From contig NBAY01000048.1 of NCBI GenBank assembly GCA_002794775.1, positions 1-64,000 of the forward strand: a DNA stretch of 64,000 bases, read 5' to 3'. Made by a program: the position numbers and the translations under genes. The stretch is from Porodaedalea pini (taxonomy: Eukaryota > Basidiomycota > Agaricomycetes > Hymenochaetales > Hymenochaetaceae). Each line of letters opens with the position of its first letter. Position 1 is the first letter of the stretch. Below are positions 11,401 to 21,830 of this stretch, one piece after another. The notes beneath the pieces are model-generated. The model worked only from the letters and a program-made list of their open reading frames with translations. It made no database searches and was not told the DNA's origin.

Positions 11401-12242
11401 TACCCCTACCGCCTTGCGCATTCTCAGTCACCAACGCCACGCTGGCTCTAAACATTCGCATCTCCTACCAACAACGATCTCTCTACCACGCTACCATCTA
11501 CACCTTCACCTGTACCCCGCAAATCACTCTCACCATTGAACTATTCCTACTATCTATCATCATCACTCTCAACCCTCATCTCATCCAACAACCTCAAAAC
11601 CGACCACTACCTGTCCGTAACCCCGAACTCTAGACCAACATTCTCATCCGACGCGTCCGACGACTTGGACTGCGACCCCGACTACGATCGCTTCGACCCA
11701 CACCTATTCTTAGATCGATCTCACGTGCATCGATCAGGCCGATACGTCGTTAATTCCTTACCTTCATTATTAAACTCACTCGTTTCACAACCCGCCGTCC
11801 TCTTTCTATTCGATCAACTAGCGCTCGTTTGAGAGGGGGTAACGTTGAGTCCGACCCACTCGAGAGTAGCTACCAGGCCTTGGGGGTGATCTTCGGAAAG
11901 GTCCCTTGGCGCCCGTTGGAGTCTTCACAGAGGAAGATCCGGGTTTGATCAGCAAGTGAAAGTCGACCACCACATCAGGAGTTTTGTTACAGCGCTCAAT
12001 CAGATCCGCAGGCGTCCGCACCACCTGTCGGCTGGCAGTGTTGTCTCTGATTTGAGCTGGCTCCACACCCGTACGCTCGACTGCCTGGATCAGCGGCACA
12101 GCGGTGGAATACACCACCAGAAGACACTGCCGACGCTGTCCTCGCACAACTACCACCCCTGACCGACGACGACCTGGTACGCCTAGACGACGAGCTAGGA
12201 GCCCACCAACCACCCCACCCATCACCAACACCACCACCTATC
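11401..12242 (+). other. Untranslated leader of the chromovirus
   Basis: About 840 nt lie between the primer site and gag, with only short overlapping ORFs lacking motifs. It presumably holds the packaging signal; nothing specific can be read from it. Confidence 0.5.
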
Positions 12243-13328
12243 ATGGCAGAACCCCAAGCCCCAGCTGCGCCAGCAGCCGCAACTCCGACGATCTCAAACG
12301 ACATGATGCAGGAGATCATCAACGCGCTACATGGCCTAGGATTACTCGCAACCCCCACGCCAGCAGCCGCAGCCGCACCTGTCCCTCCACCAACAAGCCG
12401 CAGTGGAGGAAGACATATCGCCAAACCCGAGACGTTCAACGGACGAGACTACAAGAAGTTCGAACGTGCCATCACCCTTTACGTTGAAGCTAACGCAGAG
12501 GACTTCATGAACGACAAGGACTACTTCCTTTTCGTGTTGTCGTTCATGACGGAAGGCTCGGCCGCACTCTGGGCACAGAACTTCCTGGAAAGCATCAAAA
12601 TGGACGGCTATCTGATCTTTTCGCTCGTCAGTCGCCAGAAGTTTAACGAACAGCTGGAGAAAGCGTTCGGAGATCCGAACGAACGCATGAACGCCATGCA
12701 AAAATTGGATAGCTGGAAGCACACCCGAGACATCACAGCCGACCAATTCTTCCAGCAGTTCGACATCTATCGCCGTGCGGCAGGATACAACGATGACGCA
12801 AAGAATGACGACACCCTCATCCACAAACTGACGAAAGCCTTGGATAGAGAGATCGTATACCGAATCGAAATGAGTGACACGGTCCCAACCACGTACAAAG
12901 GCTGGCAAGAAAAAGCCATTCGATTCGACAACGCTAGACGTCAGATGAAGGCCATCGAACAAATGCGCGCTGCCCCGTCCAGACCTCAGGTACTCCCCCC
13001 AAAACCTACCCAGACGTTCACACCGAGAATCCCCGAAAGACGCGATGCCACCGGAGTCACATACGGAGGCATGGGGAAGCCGATGGACGTCTCACTCGAA
13101 GAGCTGAGGAAAGCCGGACTCTGCTACTACTGCAAGGAATCTGGACATCTACAGAGGAATTGCCCGATGCAGAAGAAGGTGATAAGGGCTGTGTTGATGG
13201 GGATGGAACCCCGAGAAAGAAAAGTCTGGGCAGACGAGACCGCGACGCTCAAGGAGTCAGACTTTGCGGAGGAAGAAGAGGAGGCGCTCTTTGAGCGGGA
13301 GTTGGATTTTGCGGAACCCCAGCAGTGA
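12243..13328 (+). CDS. gag: Chromovirus Gag
   Basis: This is the structural protein of the retrotransposon particle, 361 aa. An Ala/Pro-rich N-terminus (1-55) is followed by a Ty3-type capsid region of about 60-240 containing FNGRDYKKFERAITLY, LWAQNFLE and DQFFQQFDIYRRAAGY. A single CCHC zinc knuckle (CYYCKESGHLQRNC, residues 294-307) serves RNA binding. The C-terminus is acidic. The start is the first ATG of the open frame, followed directly by coding-like sequence. The stop (13326-13328) overlaps the pol frame by about 30 nt in the -1 register. Confidence 0.93.
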   Translation: MAEPQAPAAPAAATPTISNDMMQEIINALHGLGLLATPTPAAAAAPVPPPTSRSGGRHIAKPETFNGRDYKKFERAITLYVEANAEDFMNDKDYFLFVLSFMTEGSAALWAQNFLESIKMDGYLIFSLVSRQKFNEQLEKAFGDPNERMNAMQKLDSWKHTRDITADQFFQQFDIYRRAAGYNDDAKNDDTLIHKLTKALDREIVYRIEMSDTVPTTYKGWQEKAIRFDNARRQMKAIEQMRAAPSRPQVLPPKPTQTFTPRIPERRDATGVTYGGMGKPMDVSLEELRKAGLCYYCKESGHLQRNCPMQKKVIRAVLMGMEPRERKVWADETATLKESDFAEEEEEALFERELDFAEPQQ

Positions 13329-16300
13329 ACACGGCACTGACTGGGATAGGTTCAGTTTCGGTTTTTCAAACGGCCATTTTTGATAATTCTATGGACTCTG
13401 TAGATAATTTAGATAAAATACAAAAAAATGTAAAAAGCAATGTCACTCGCAAAAATATTCCTTCTGTCCCTGTACCAGTAGCTAGTAGTATAGATATGCC
13501 TATATGTAACAACACGTCTGCCTCATCATCTCGTCCTACTCCTGTGTCAAAAAATCATGTAAAACCCTGTTCTGAATCTTTTAATTCTATTTCTTCCTTG
13601 GCCGGAACTGAACCGAAATCCGTGAAAAATGAAAACTCGTCGAAACAAGCTGAGAGGAAGTCCTGGAGAGATCGCCCTGTCCCCTTTACGGCCCCATGGG
13701 TAGTACGGCGTCTCAAAGAGGATAAACTCGAAAGTGCTTTAACGACTCTCCGAGTGTGGATGAAACAGCAGAGGCATGCTGAAGCGAATGAAGAGACGGT
13801 GCGTCAAATCATTGCGCTAGAAGAACCAGATGCCGTGGCAGCTGTTAGGGACCTGAGGGGTCCGAAACGGTTCGTAAGAGGGTCTCGGGGGCAACAGCTC
13901 ATGGTACCGATTCTCCTTCAAACGACCGACACCGGTAACCAGTTCAAGGTAGACGCCCTACTGGACAGTGGCTGCACTGGCTCATGTATCAACCGATCCT
14001 TCGTCGAAAAGCATCAGATCCGGACAAAAAAGACACCCATCCCAATCCGAGTCTATAATGCTGACGGCACGCTCAACAAGGACGGCTCGATCACAGAGTT
14101 TGTGGAAATGCGCATGACGATTAAAGATCATTCGGAGCGCATCCACTTCGCGGTCACAGATCTAGGGAAAACAGATGTGTTCATCGGACATGAATGGTTA
14201 AAGCTGCACAATCCCAACATCGACTGGCAAAAATCAACGATCGAATTTGATCGATGCCCCGATGTATGCGGCTATATCCGTAGTCTAGAGGACATTGATG
14301 CAGACCCCGACGAAAACCTTGATTTGGTGGAACTTGAAGACGGCGATCAGCTCTTCCTCTTCGATTGGGACAGGTACATTAAGTCCGATCCGAGAAAAGC
14401 GCTGAAGGTCAGACAACAGGTGCTCAAGGAAGTCCCGAACTATGTCAAAGAGTTCGCGGACGTCTTCAGTGAACAGGAATTCGATCAGTTACCAGAGAGA
14501 CGCCCTTGGGATCATGCTATTGAACTCAAGCCGGGATCAAAGCTCTCTGACTGTAAAATCTACCCGCTCAGCCCATCCGAACAGGTGGCACTGGACGAAT
14601 TCCTCACCGAAAACTTGAGAACTGGCCGTATTCGTAACTCTCAATCTGAGATGGCATCCCCCTTTTTCTTCATAAAAAAGAAGGATGGCAAGCTTCGCCC
14701 CGTACAGGACTATCGCCGGCTCAACGAGATGACGGTTAAGAACAAATACCCGTTACCTCTAATCCAAGAGCTCATTGACAAAACGAAACAGGCGAAATTC
14801 TTCACGAAGCTTGACATACGCTGGGGTTACAATAACATTCGGATTCGAGAGGGCGACGAGCATAAAGCCGCCTTCAGGACAAACCGCGGTCTATTCGAAC
14901 CAACGGTCATGTTTTTCGGTCTCACAAACTCACCGGCAACCTTCCAAGGATTCATGAATGAGATCTTCCGAGAACTCGTCAATGATGGACACGTCATAGT
15001 CTACATGGACGACATCTTGATCTTCGCACGAACTCGCGAACATCATGACAAACTCGTCCGACAAGTCCTGGAAGTGTTGCGAGCAAACAAGTTGTTCTTA
15101 AAGCCAGAAAAGTGCAGCTTCGCTCAAGAGACCGTGAACTATCTTGGGCATATCCTCGGCAACGGACAGATTCGCATGGATCCAGCCAAAGTGGCGGGTG
15201 TAAAAGATTGGCCAGTGCCTAAGAACAAGAAAGAACTACAGTCTTTCCTTGGGTTCTGCAACTATTACCGCCGCTTCATCCTAGCATTCAGTCACTATGC
15301 GAAGCCCTTGACAGCATTGACCGGAGATGTAGAGTGGAAGTGGGAGGTGGAGCAACAGGAGGCCTTTGAACGTCTGAAACAGAAGCTCTGTGAAGAACCT
15401 GTACTCACAGTGCCTACTGATGACGGTCAATTTCGGGTGGAGGCTGATTCGTCGCATTTCGCTAACGGCGCCATTCTGTCCCAATTCGTTGACGGAAAGT
15501 GGCATCCAATCGCATACCGATCGCAAGCGCTTAGCCAAGCAGAGCGCAATTACGAAATCTATGACAAAGAGATGTTCGCGATCATGTGCGCACTGGATGA
15601 CTGGCGACAATATCTTCTAGGGGCAACGCAAACCTTCGAAATCTGGTCGGATCACCTCAACCTCCAGTATTTCCGAAAACCCCAGAAGATTAACCACCGA
15701 CAAGCGAGATGGCTACAGGAGTTAGCGGACTACGACTTCAAACTGTTCCATAAACCAGGTGCCCTGATGACTAAGGCTGACCTCCTCTCGAGACGAGCAG
15801 ATCATGAGAGGGGGGAGAACGACAATATCGACATTGTTTTGCTCAAGCCGGACTTATTTGTAAACGAAACACTGCTAGAAGCGCTGGATGCAGACTTCGT
15901 TAAACGAATTAAAAGGGTACAAAACAACAGGGACAGAGCAGTTGTGAAGGCGTTAGAGCGGAAGGAACGAGAGTGGGAGGAAGAAGAAGGGTTGTTGATG
16001 TGGAAGGGCAGGATCTACGTGCCGAAAGACCATAAACTCCGAGAAGACATCATTCGAAACCATCACGACAGCACGCTCGCAGGACACCCAGGACGCTACA
16101 AGACCCATGAGTTGATCACACGCAACTACTGGTGGCCGGGAATCCAACGAGATGTTCGAATGTATGTCGAGGGATGTGATGCGTGCCAACGTACGAAGGC
16201 ACACAGAGCGAAACCGCACAATCCTCTGAACCCAAACGAGATCCCGAAAGGTCCTTGGGAAATCGTCACAGCAGACCTGATCGGCGAACTACCCGAGTCC

Positions 16301-17464
16301 AATGGGCATAACGCAATCTGTGTCTTCGTTGACAGGTTCAGTAAACAGGTGCATGCGATCCCTACCTCAGTGAGCATAACGTCGGAAGGAATGGCGAGGC
16401 TCTACCGGGATCATGTCTTCAGGCTACACGGCATACCGCGCAAGTTTATTCATGACAGAGGATCACAGTTCGAGTCCAAATTCATGAACGAACTATACCG
16501 GTTACTGGGCATCGAGGGAAACCCGTCAACGGCATATCACCCACAGACAGATGGTCAGACAGAACGGATAAACCAAGAGATTGAACAGTACCTTCGTCTC
16601 TTTGTTAACCACCATCAGTCGGACTGGGCAGAATGGCTTGCGCTAGCGGAATTCGCGTACAACGACAAAGAACAAACGTCGACAGGAGCGTCACCCTTTT
16701 TCGTCAACCATGGGAGACACCCATATAAGGGCACAAATCCTAGACGCGAATCGACCAATGAGTCCGCTAAACAGTTTGCCGACCGGATGGCCAAGATCAG
16801 GGAGGAAACCGAATCGGCATTAAAGCATGCGGCCGAAACCATGAAGCGCTTCTATGACAGGACGAAGGGAGAATCCATCGAGTATAAACCTGGGGAAAAG
16901 GTCATGCTCGAAGGAACTCACTTAAAGACAGATCGTCCTATGAAGAAGCTGGGAGATAAACGTTATGGGCCTTTCATTGTCGAAAAGAAAATCGGCACAT
17001 CAGCATATAGACTTAAACTTCCACGTACATGGAAAAAAGTCTATCCGGTTTTCAATGAAGTGCTCCTCTCCCCATACCACGAGCCACAGTATACGTCGCA
17101 AAAGCAGGATCTTCCACCCCCGCCTGAAATCATTGACGATGTGCCGGAATATGAGGTCGAAAAGGTTGTCGACTCCAAACTTGTGCGAGGGAAGCTCAAA
17201 TACCTCGTACATTGGAAAGGGTATCCGAACGAAGAACGCACCTGGGAGCCAATTGAGAATTTGACGAACTCTCAAGAGGCCATTGACGAATTTCATAAAT
17301 CAACTCCCAGTGCTCCTCGTGCCCTCAACACCCTAGAGATGTCGCAGCTGAAGTTCCGACCCGTGTTTGAAATGACGGAGCCCGAGAGACAGAAAGGAGT
17401 GGCACAGTGGTGGGCCGGTAAGTTCCAGGGTAGGGAACAAGGGCGATCGGGACGCTCGCCTTGA
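13295..17464 (+). CDS. pol: Chromovirus Pol: protease-RT-RNase H-integrase-chromodomain
   Basis: This frame is open from 13295 in the -1 register relative to gag and runs to 17464. Numbering from 13325, the aspartic protease site (LDSGCTG) is near residue 212. Reverse transcriptase carries YMDD at about 560, and RNase H has VEADSSHFANG at about 707. The integrase zinc-binding HHCC begins near 912 (HHDSTLAGHPG...CDACQ), and its core D,D,E residues lie near 983 (TADLIGE), 1043 (IHDRGSQFES) and 1079 (QTERINQE). A chromodomain starts near 1276 (YEVEKVVD, LKYLVHWKGY, TWEPIENL). No ATG stands at the overlap; the first in-frame ATG is near 13391. Expression is therefore probably by -1 frameshifting from gag or by reinitiation. 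No internal stop was found. Confidence 0.95.
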   Translation, partial: AGVGFCGTPAVNTALTGIGSVSVFQTAIFDNSMDSVDNLDKIQKNVKSNVTRKNIPSVPVPVASSIDMPICNNTSASSSRPTPVSKNHVKPCSESFNSISSLAGTEPKSVKNENSSKQAERKSWRDRPVPFTAPWVVRRLKEDKLESALTTLRVWMKQQRHAEANEETVRQIIALEEPDAVAAVRDLRGPKRFVRGSRGQQLMVPILLQTTDTGNQFKVDALLDSGCTGSCINRSFVEKHQIRTKKTPIPIRVYNADGTLNKDGSITEFVEMRMTIKDHSERIHFAVTDLGKTDVFIGHEWLKLHNPNIDWQKSTIEFDRCPDVCGYIRSLEDIDADPDENLDLVELEDGDQLFLFDWDRYIKSDPRKALKVRQQVLKEVPNYVKEFADVFSEQEFDQLPERRPWDHAIELKPGSKLSDCKIYPLSPSEQVALDEFLTENLRTGRIRNSQSEMASPFFFIKKKDGKLRPVQDYRRLNEMTVKNKYPLPLIQELIDKTKQAKFFTKLDIRWGYNNIRIREGDEHKAAFRTNRGLFEPTVMFFGLTNSPATFQGFMNEIFRELVNDGHVIVYMDDILIFARTREHHDKLVRQVLEVLRANKLFLKPEKCSFAQETVNYLGHILGNGQIRMDPAKVAGVKDWPVPKNKKELQSFLGFCNYYRRFILAFSHYAKPLTALTGDVEWKWEVEQQEAFERLKQKLCEEPVLTVPTDDGQFRVEADSSHFANGAILSQFVDGKWHPIAYRSQALSQAERNYEIYDKEMFAIMCALDDWRQYLLGATQTFEIWSDHLNLQYFRKPQKINHRQARWLQELADYDFKLFHKPGALMTKADLLSRRADHERGENDNIDIVLLKPDLFVNETLLEALDADFVKRIKRVQNNRDRAVVKALERKEREWEEEEGLLMWKGRIYVPKDHKLREDIIRNHHDSTLAGHPGRYKTHELITRNYWWPGIQRDVRMYVEGCDACQRTKAHRAKPHNPLNPNEIPKGPWEIVTADLIGELPESNGHNAICVFVDRFSKQVHAIPTSVSITSEGMARLYRDHVFRLHGIPRKFIHDRGSQFESKFMNELYRLLGIEGNPSTAYHPQTDGQTERINQEIEQYLRLFVNHHQSDWAEWLALAEFAYNDKEQTSTGASPFFVNHGRHPYKGTNPRRESTNESAKQFADRMAKIREETESALKHAAETMKRFYDRTKGESIEYKPGEKVMLEGTHLKTDRPMKKLGDKRYGPFIVEKKIGTSAYRLKLPRTWKKVYPVFNEVLLSPYHEPQYTSQKQDLPPPPEIIDDVPEYEVEKVVDSKLVRGKLKYLVHWKGYPNEERTWEPIENLTNSQEAIDEFHKSTPSAPRALNTLEMSQLKFRPVFEMTEPERQKGVAQWWAGKFQGREQGRSGRSP

Positions 17465-17473
17465 AGGGGAGGG
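17463..17473 (+). promoter_or_regulatory. Polypurine tract
   Basis: GAAGGGGAGGG lies three bases before the 3' LTR and overlaps the pol stop codon. It is the expected primer for plus-strand DNA synthesis. Confidence 0.85.
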
Positions 17474-17476
17474 TCA

Positions 17477-17900
17477 TGTCATGGACGCTTTTTAAATTAT
17501 CTTATCTTATCATATCTTATCCATCCATCACTAATCACGCTTATTCCTGCTTACTCATTATTCATTACGCTCCTTCTCGCACTATCCTTACTCGCTGACC
17601 GATCCTATGATTTCATTATTCTATGAAGTTCCACGACGTTCTATCATCTATCCTTATGTAGTAGTTAATTCCCTGGTCCGTGCGCAGCCGCTGAAGGGTA
17701 TATAAGTAGGTAGTCCTCCTGTATTTATCCCCTAGTTTCGACCTGGTCAATTCTACCTGGCTACGTCCAGAAGCTACTCCTTATCTCCGTGCTGTGTCAG
17801 TTCCCCCTGGCTCACTGCTCTCTCTCTTGTCTCCCTCCTCCTCTGACTGAGTTCCGCGCGACCCAGCTACCATTTGCGTACCCATAGTCCGTCGCTGACA
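17477..17900 (+). repeat. 3' LTR of chromovirus
   Basis: This is a 424-bp copy of the 5' LTR. The two differences I see are both G in the 5' LTR against A here, at CpG sites near the right end (CCCGGC/CCCAGC and CCCGTA/CCCATA). AACAG follows directly. Confidence 0.95.
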
Positions 17901-20900
17901 AACAGGTTCCGACTGTGAGTTTTATGACTCGTAGTTTTTTAAATTTGCTAATTTGACGTAGTCAGCCTTGGTTTACATCAATGCGGAGCCCGATGCGGAT
18001 TTCGGTCCTGAGCCTGACCCCGAAAGCCCACCTGCGCAACTTGTTGCGGAGCCTGAACCACCTACCGTTTCGGCGGCGGGCCGCATTGTGCGACAACACG
18101 TGCTGCCCGCCCGATATCGAGACCTGCTGCCGGACATCCCTGCCCGCAAAGTCGTCATTGAGACAAGCCCAGGCATGGAGGATGCTGTCGCTAACATTGC
18201 AGAGGCAGAATCCGTGGATGACGTTCCTTTCTGTTTATTTCGATCAGACCACAACAAGTTTGGCTTGTGGAAAGTCTTCAGGCGCGGTCCTTACACGATA
18301 GATTCAAGTTCACTGCCAGAAATTGCGCCAAACGCGGTTGCCTCGTCTGTGGGTGAAAGTGTGGAATCAAATCCATTTGGACCCCATCCAAACTATTCGT
18401 CATTTCGTTTCAATCAGTGGTTCTGGACGGGGGGGATACAAAAGACGTTGAAAGAGGGTCAGCGACTTCAAAAAATAATAGGCTCGGACGATTTTATAGC
18501 AAAGGATGTCCTGCAAATGAATATGCTGAAGGTTAACAAGCTGCTCGGGAACAGCACACTTAGCGAGTTCTTTGATCCTTGCGATGGCTGGGTGCAGAGT
18601 ACTCTGAACGTTCCCGTGCCTCTTGGACACTTGAGTGATGAAGTGCCGCTTCGTGTAGATTTCGAAATTGATCAGTTCCTTCATCGTCCACTCACAGGCG
18701 TCATCCGATCTGTTTTCGAGAGCCCACAGAACAGTACTGGCTTCTGTTACGAGCCTTATGAGCATAGGTTTAAATCGCCGTTCGGAGGGGAGGAAATGGC
18801 AGTGCACGGGGAACTTTATTCGTCGAAAGTGTTCCGTGATGCACACGAGGAAGTACAGCGTCTACCCCGGGACGCCGATGACGATCTTCCTCGAGCCGTC
18901 ATTGGTATGCAGTTTTGGTCGGATGGAATGTCCGCCGCAAAGTTTGGCAGCGCAAAACTTTGGCCTGCATATCTTCAGTTTGGCAATCAGTCAAAGTACG
19001 AGTGCTTCAAATCTGGGGCATGTCACCATATTGCCCATATTCCTTCGGTAAGCGCGTCCTTATCCTTAAAGTCTATCGGTTTCTCACCATTGCCCTGCAT
19101 TCGTAGCTTCCAGGTGGTTTCAAGGACTTCGTTCAACAGCATTTGCAAGGAAGGCCGGCGTCGGACGCACTTGAAATGCATTGCCGACAAGAGTTGATGC
19201 ACTGCGTGTGGAAAGCCTTGCTTGACGATGAGTTCCTTCATGTGTGGGTACACGGTATGGTCATCCTTTGCGGTGACGGTGTTCCACGCCGTCTGTATCC
19301 TTGTATTTTCACGTACTCTGCAGATTATCCAGAAAAGTATGCATCGTTCGATCCATACTGCTAGCTCGCTAAATATTCTTGCAGGGTTTTGCTTGCGACA
19401 ATGAAACATTTGGGAAAGCACCCATGCCCCCGCTGCCTTGTGAAGAGTGATGCAATATCTTCTTTGGGTAAACATGCAGATGCAAAATTCAGAATCAAAC
19501 ACGCTCGAGTCGACGATCCTTCGCGACGCTATGATGTAGAAGCCACACGTGATCTCATCTACAATAAACGTCGGCACGTTGGGCATGCAAACGTCGCACA
19601 GATTTTGGACAAGTACTTGCTGACGCCGGTAGAAGTGAGCTCGCTAGTTTCAATGGCGCATCGTTTCTGAATCTGACATTTCCCTAGAATGCCTTTTCTG
19701 CACGGCTGGGTCCTCTTGGGTTCGATTACCACTCAATGCTTGTCGTTGATGTCATGCACAAGTGGGAGGTCGGCATATGGCGGCAGATCTTCACTCATCT
19801 TGTTCGCATTCTCGATACTTTCCGGCACGCTCGACTGAACAAGTTACACGATCTAGACAGAAGGTTAGGTCGCGTTGACATACATTTAACTTGCGTTCTT
19901 CTCATAAATCAGTAGAGTCAGAGCCATACCCTCCTTTTCAGATTCAATTCAGACATATAAAGGGAACATATCAGAGATGAAGCAGATGACTGCTTACAGC
20001 TTCAAAGACCTTCTGCAGGTGAGGAAAGTTTTAGTCTGAGCAAGTATGATCAATACAATAATTTATCCACACAGTGCGCTCTACCAGTGTTCGAAGGGCT
20101 TCTTCCAGAGCCTCACGAAACCATTGTTTGCGAACTCATATATCGCACGGCAACGGTCCACGCTCTTGTGAAGCTTCGAATCCATACCAATGCTACAGTT
20201 GCAGCATTGGACAGTGAAACGAAGACGTTCGGTTCCGCCCTGTGGAGGTTCAAACGAGAGACATGCTCGGCCTTCATGACCGCTGAACTTCCAACGGAAT
20301 CGCAGAAGTGACTACGTAGGTCGTGCCGCAAGAAGACAGGAGAGAACATTGGCAGTGATGAGCCCATACACGCTACGGTGAAGAAGACTTTCAACGTAAA
20401 TACGTCTAAGATCCATGCTATCGGGGATTATGCACGCCATATTCTAATGTACGGGACAACCGACTCGTATAGTACTGCCATTGTAAGAGGCTCGCACTAT
20501 AGTTTGCTCGACTTTTTACTCACTTCGTAGCGCCAGAGGGAGATGGAGCACAAAAAGTTGAAACAAAACTACTTGAGAACGAATCGGGTGAATTTCGTTC
20601 GACAAGTGACTGAGATTCAACGTATCCAGTCAAATCTTGCTCACATTGTGGAAAAGGTTGATGGCATTGTGCCCACCCGTTCAGACTCTATAATAGACGG
20701 TTCAGTTACCAACGGCAAGCGCTATCGTTTTGGAGTGAAAGGGATGCCGTACGATCTCAAAAAGTGGGCAGAAGACAATGAATATGATCCCGCATTGGAG
20801 GTGAGCTTGTAAAAGTTGCTGATTCGCGAATAATGGGCAGGCTGACAAGTGCTTAGAATTTCCATGACTTGTTGGAAGAACATATCTTCGCTCGGCTGAA

Positions 20901-21830
20901 GAACCTTGATTATGATGATGACGAACTTCAGTTTTCTACCGACGATCAAGCGGACGTCATCATAAAGGATAATAGGATTTACGAGCACAAGCGCATGGGC
21001 ATCGACTACACTACATATGATTTACAGCACAAACATGATTCTATCAGCCCTACTTCTATAACGTCGGATGTCATGCTTCTTTCCCGGGACTCCGATATTA
21101 TGATGAAGTCGGTCTCGCCTTTCTGGTATGCTCATGTGATTGGGATGTACCATGTCGATGTCTGTCTAAGGAGCTCCGAGTCGACACCGAGCTGCTTAGA
21201 TTTGTTGTGGGTTCATTGGTTCGGGCGAGCGATGGAGGATAAGTTTGGTGATGATGCGTGTTGGCTGGAGTGTGTCAGATTCGTAACGAAAGAAGACGAG
21301 TTGCTGCCATTTGGTTTTGTTGAGCCTGCTGCTATCGTTTGTGCTGTCCATTTAATTCCCACCTTCCATTACGGGAGGACAGATACGCTTTTGCCTCCGT
21401 CGCGGCTAGCACGGATAAAAGAGCCGGACGATATCGTACATGATTGGGAGTCATTTTATGTGAATAAGTACGTGGTGTTTACCCCATGCCACTTCCAGAC
21501 TAAGAAACAAAAATTAGATTTGCTGACCGCGATTTATTCATGCACCATCGAGGTGGCGGCATCGGCCACACTACGGGGCATAATGTCCAGAACGCGAACC
21601 GCGTACCGCCAGACATGTATGGGAGACTCGGTGTACATCGAACTGATGATGAAGATGATGAGATGGACATTGAGGTTCTGCAGGATGATGAAATGGACTT
21701 ACAGGATGGCGAAGATGACAAACTGGATGGAGTCGAGTCTGAAGGATCAGCTGAGGACCAGGAGAATGACGAGGAGACTGACGAGGATGAGAATAACGAT
21801 GAGATGTACAGAGTCGCCGATCTAGAATGA

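Larger units (their letters stand above)
10964..17900 (+). mobile_element. Ty3/gypsy chromovirus, Tf1/sushi-like, complete
   Basis: This is a 6,937-bp LTR retrotransposon with 424-bp LTRs (TGTCAT...GACA), a self-complementary primer site, gag, pol with C-terminal chromodomain, a polypurine tract (17463-17473) and a 5-bp target duplication. The LTRs differ at only two positions, so the insertion is recent. It lies in the same orientation as the Plavaka gene it interrupts. All enzymatic motifs are present and neither frame contains an internal stop, so it may still be mobile. The chromodomain in such elements directs integration to marked chromatin (family knowledge); nesting inside another transposon fits that. 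Confidence 0.95.
10781..21830 (+). pseudogene. Plavaka (KDZ/CMC-type) transposase, split by a chromovirus
   Basis: This is a transposase of a cut-and-paste DNA transposon. Coding parts are 10781-10963 plus 17906-17914 (either side of the inserted retrotransposon), 17962-19047, 19107-19336, 19385-19634, 19688-19862, 19912-20018, 20075-20482, 20531-20800, 20857-21467 and 21518-21830, all bounded by good GT/AG sites and frame-compatible. The N-terminus is a zinc finger (CRGPGC...H-X4-C). Plavaka landmarks follow in order: FWSDGMSAAKFGSAKLWP with the first catalytic Asp near 18921, LCGDGVPRRLYP near 19274 and TYSADYPEK, the KHPCPRC knuckle, DVMHKWEVGIW near 19750, ALPVFEGLLPEPH, IGDYARHILMYGTTDSYST and the C-terminal FMHHRGGGIGH block with an acidic tail. 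It is dead: the retrotransposon interrupts it, and in-frame TGA codons occur at 10952-10954 and 20309-20311. Confidence 0.85.

Noticed and set aside
12342..12962. 206-codon minus-strand ORF across gag
   Set aside because: Antisense shadow of the well-supported gag frame.
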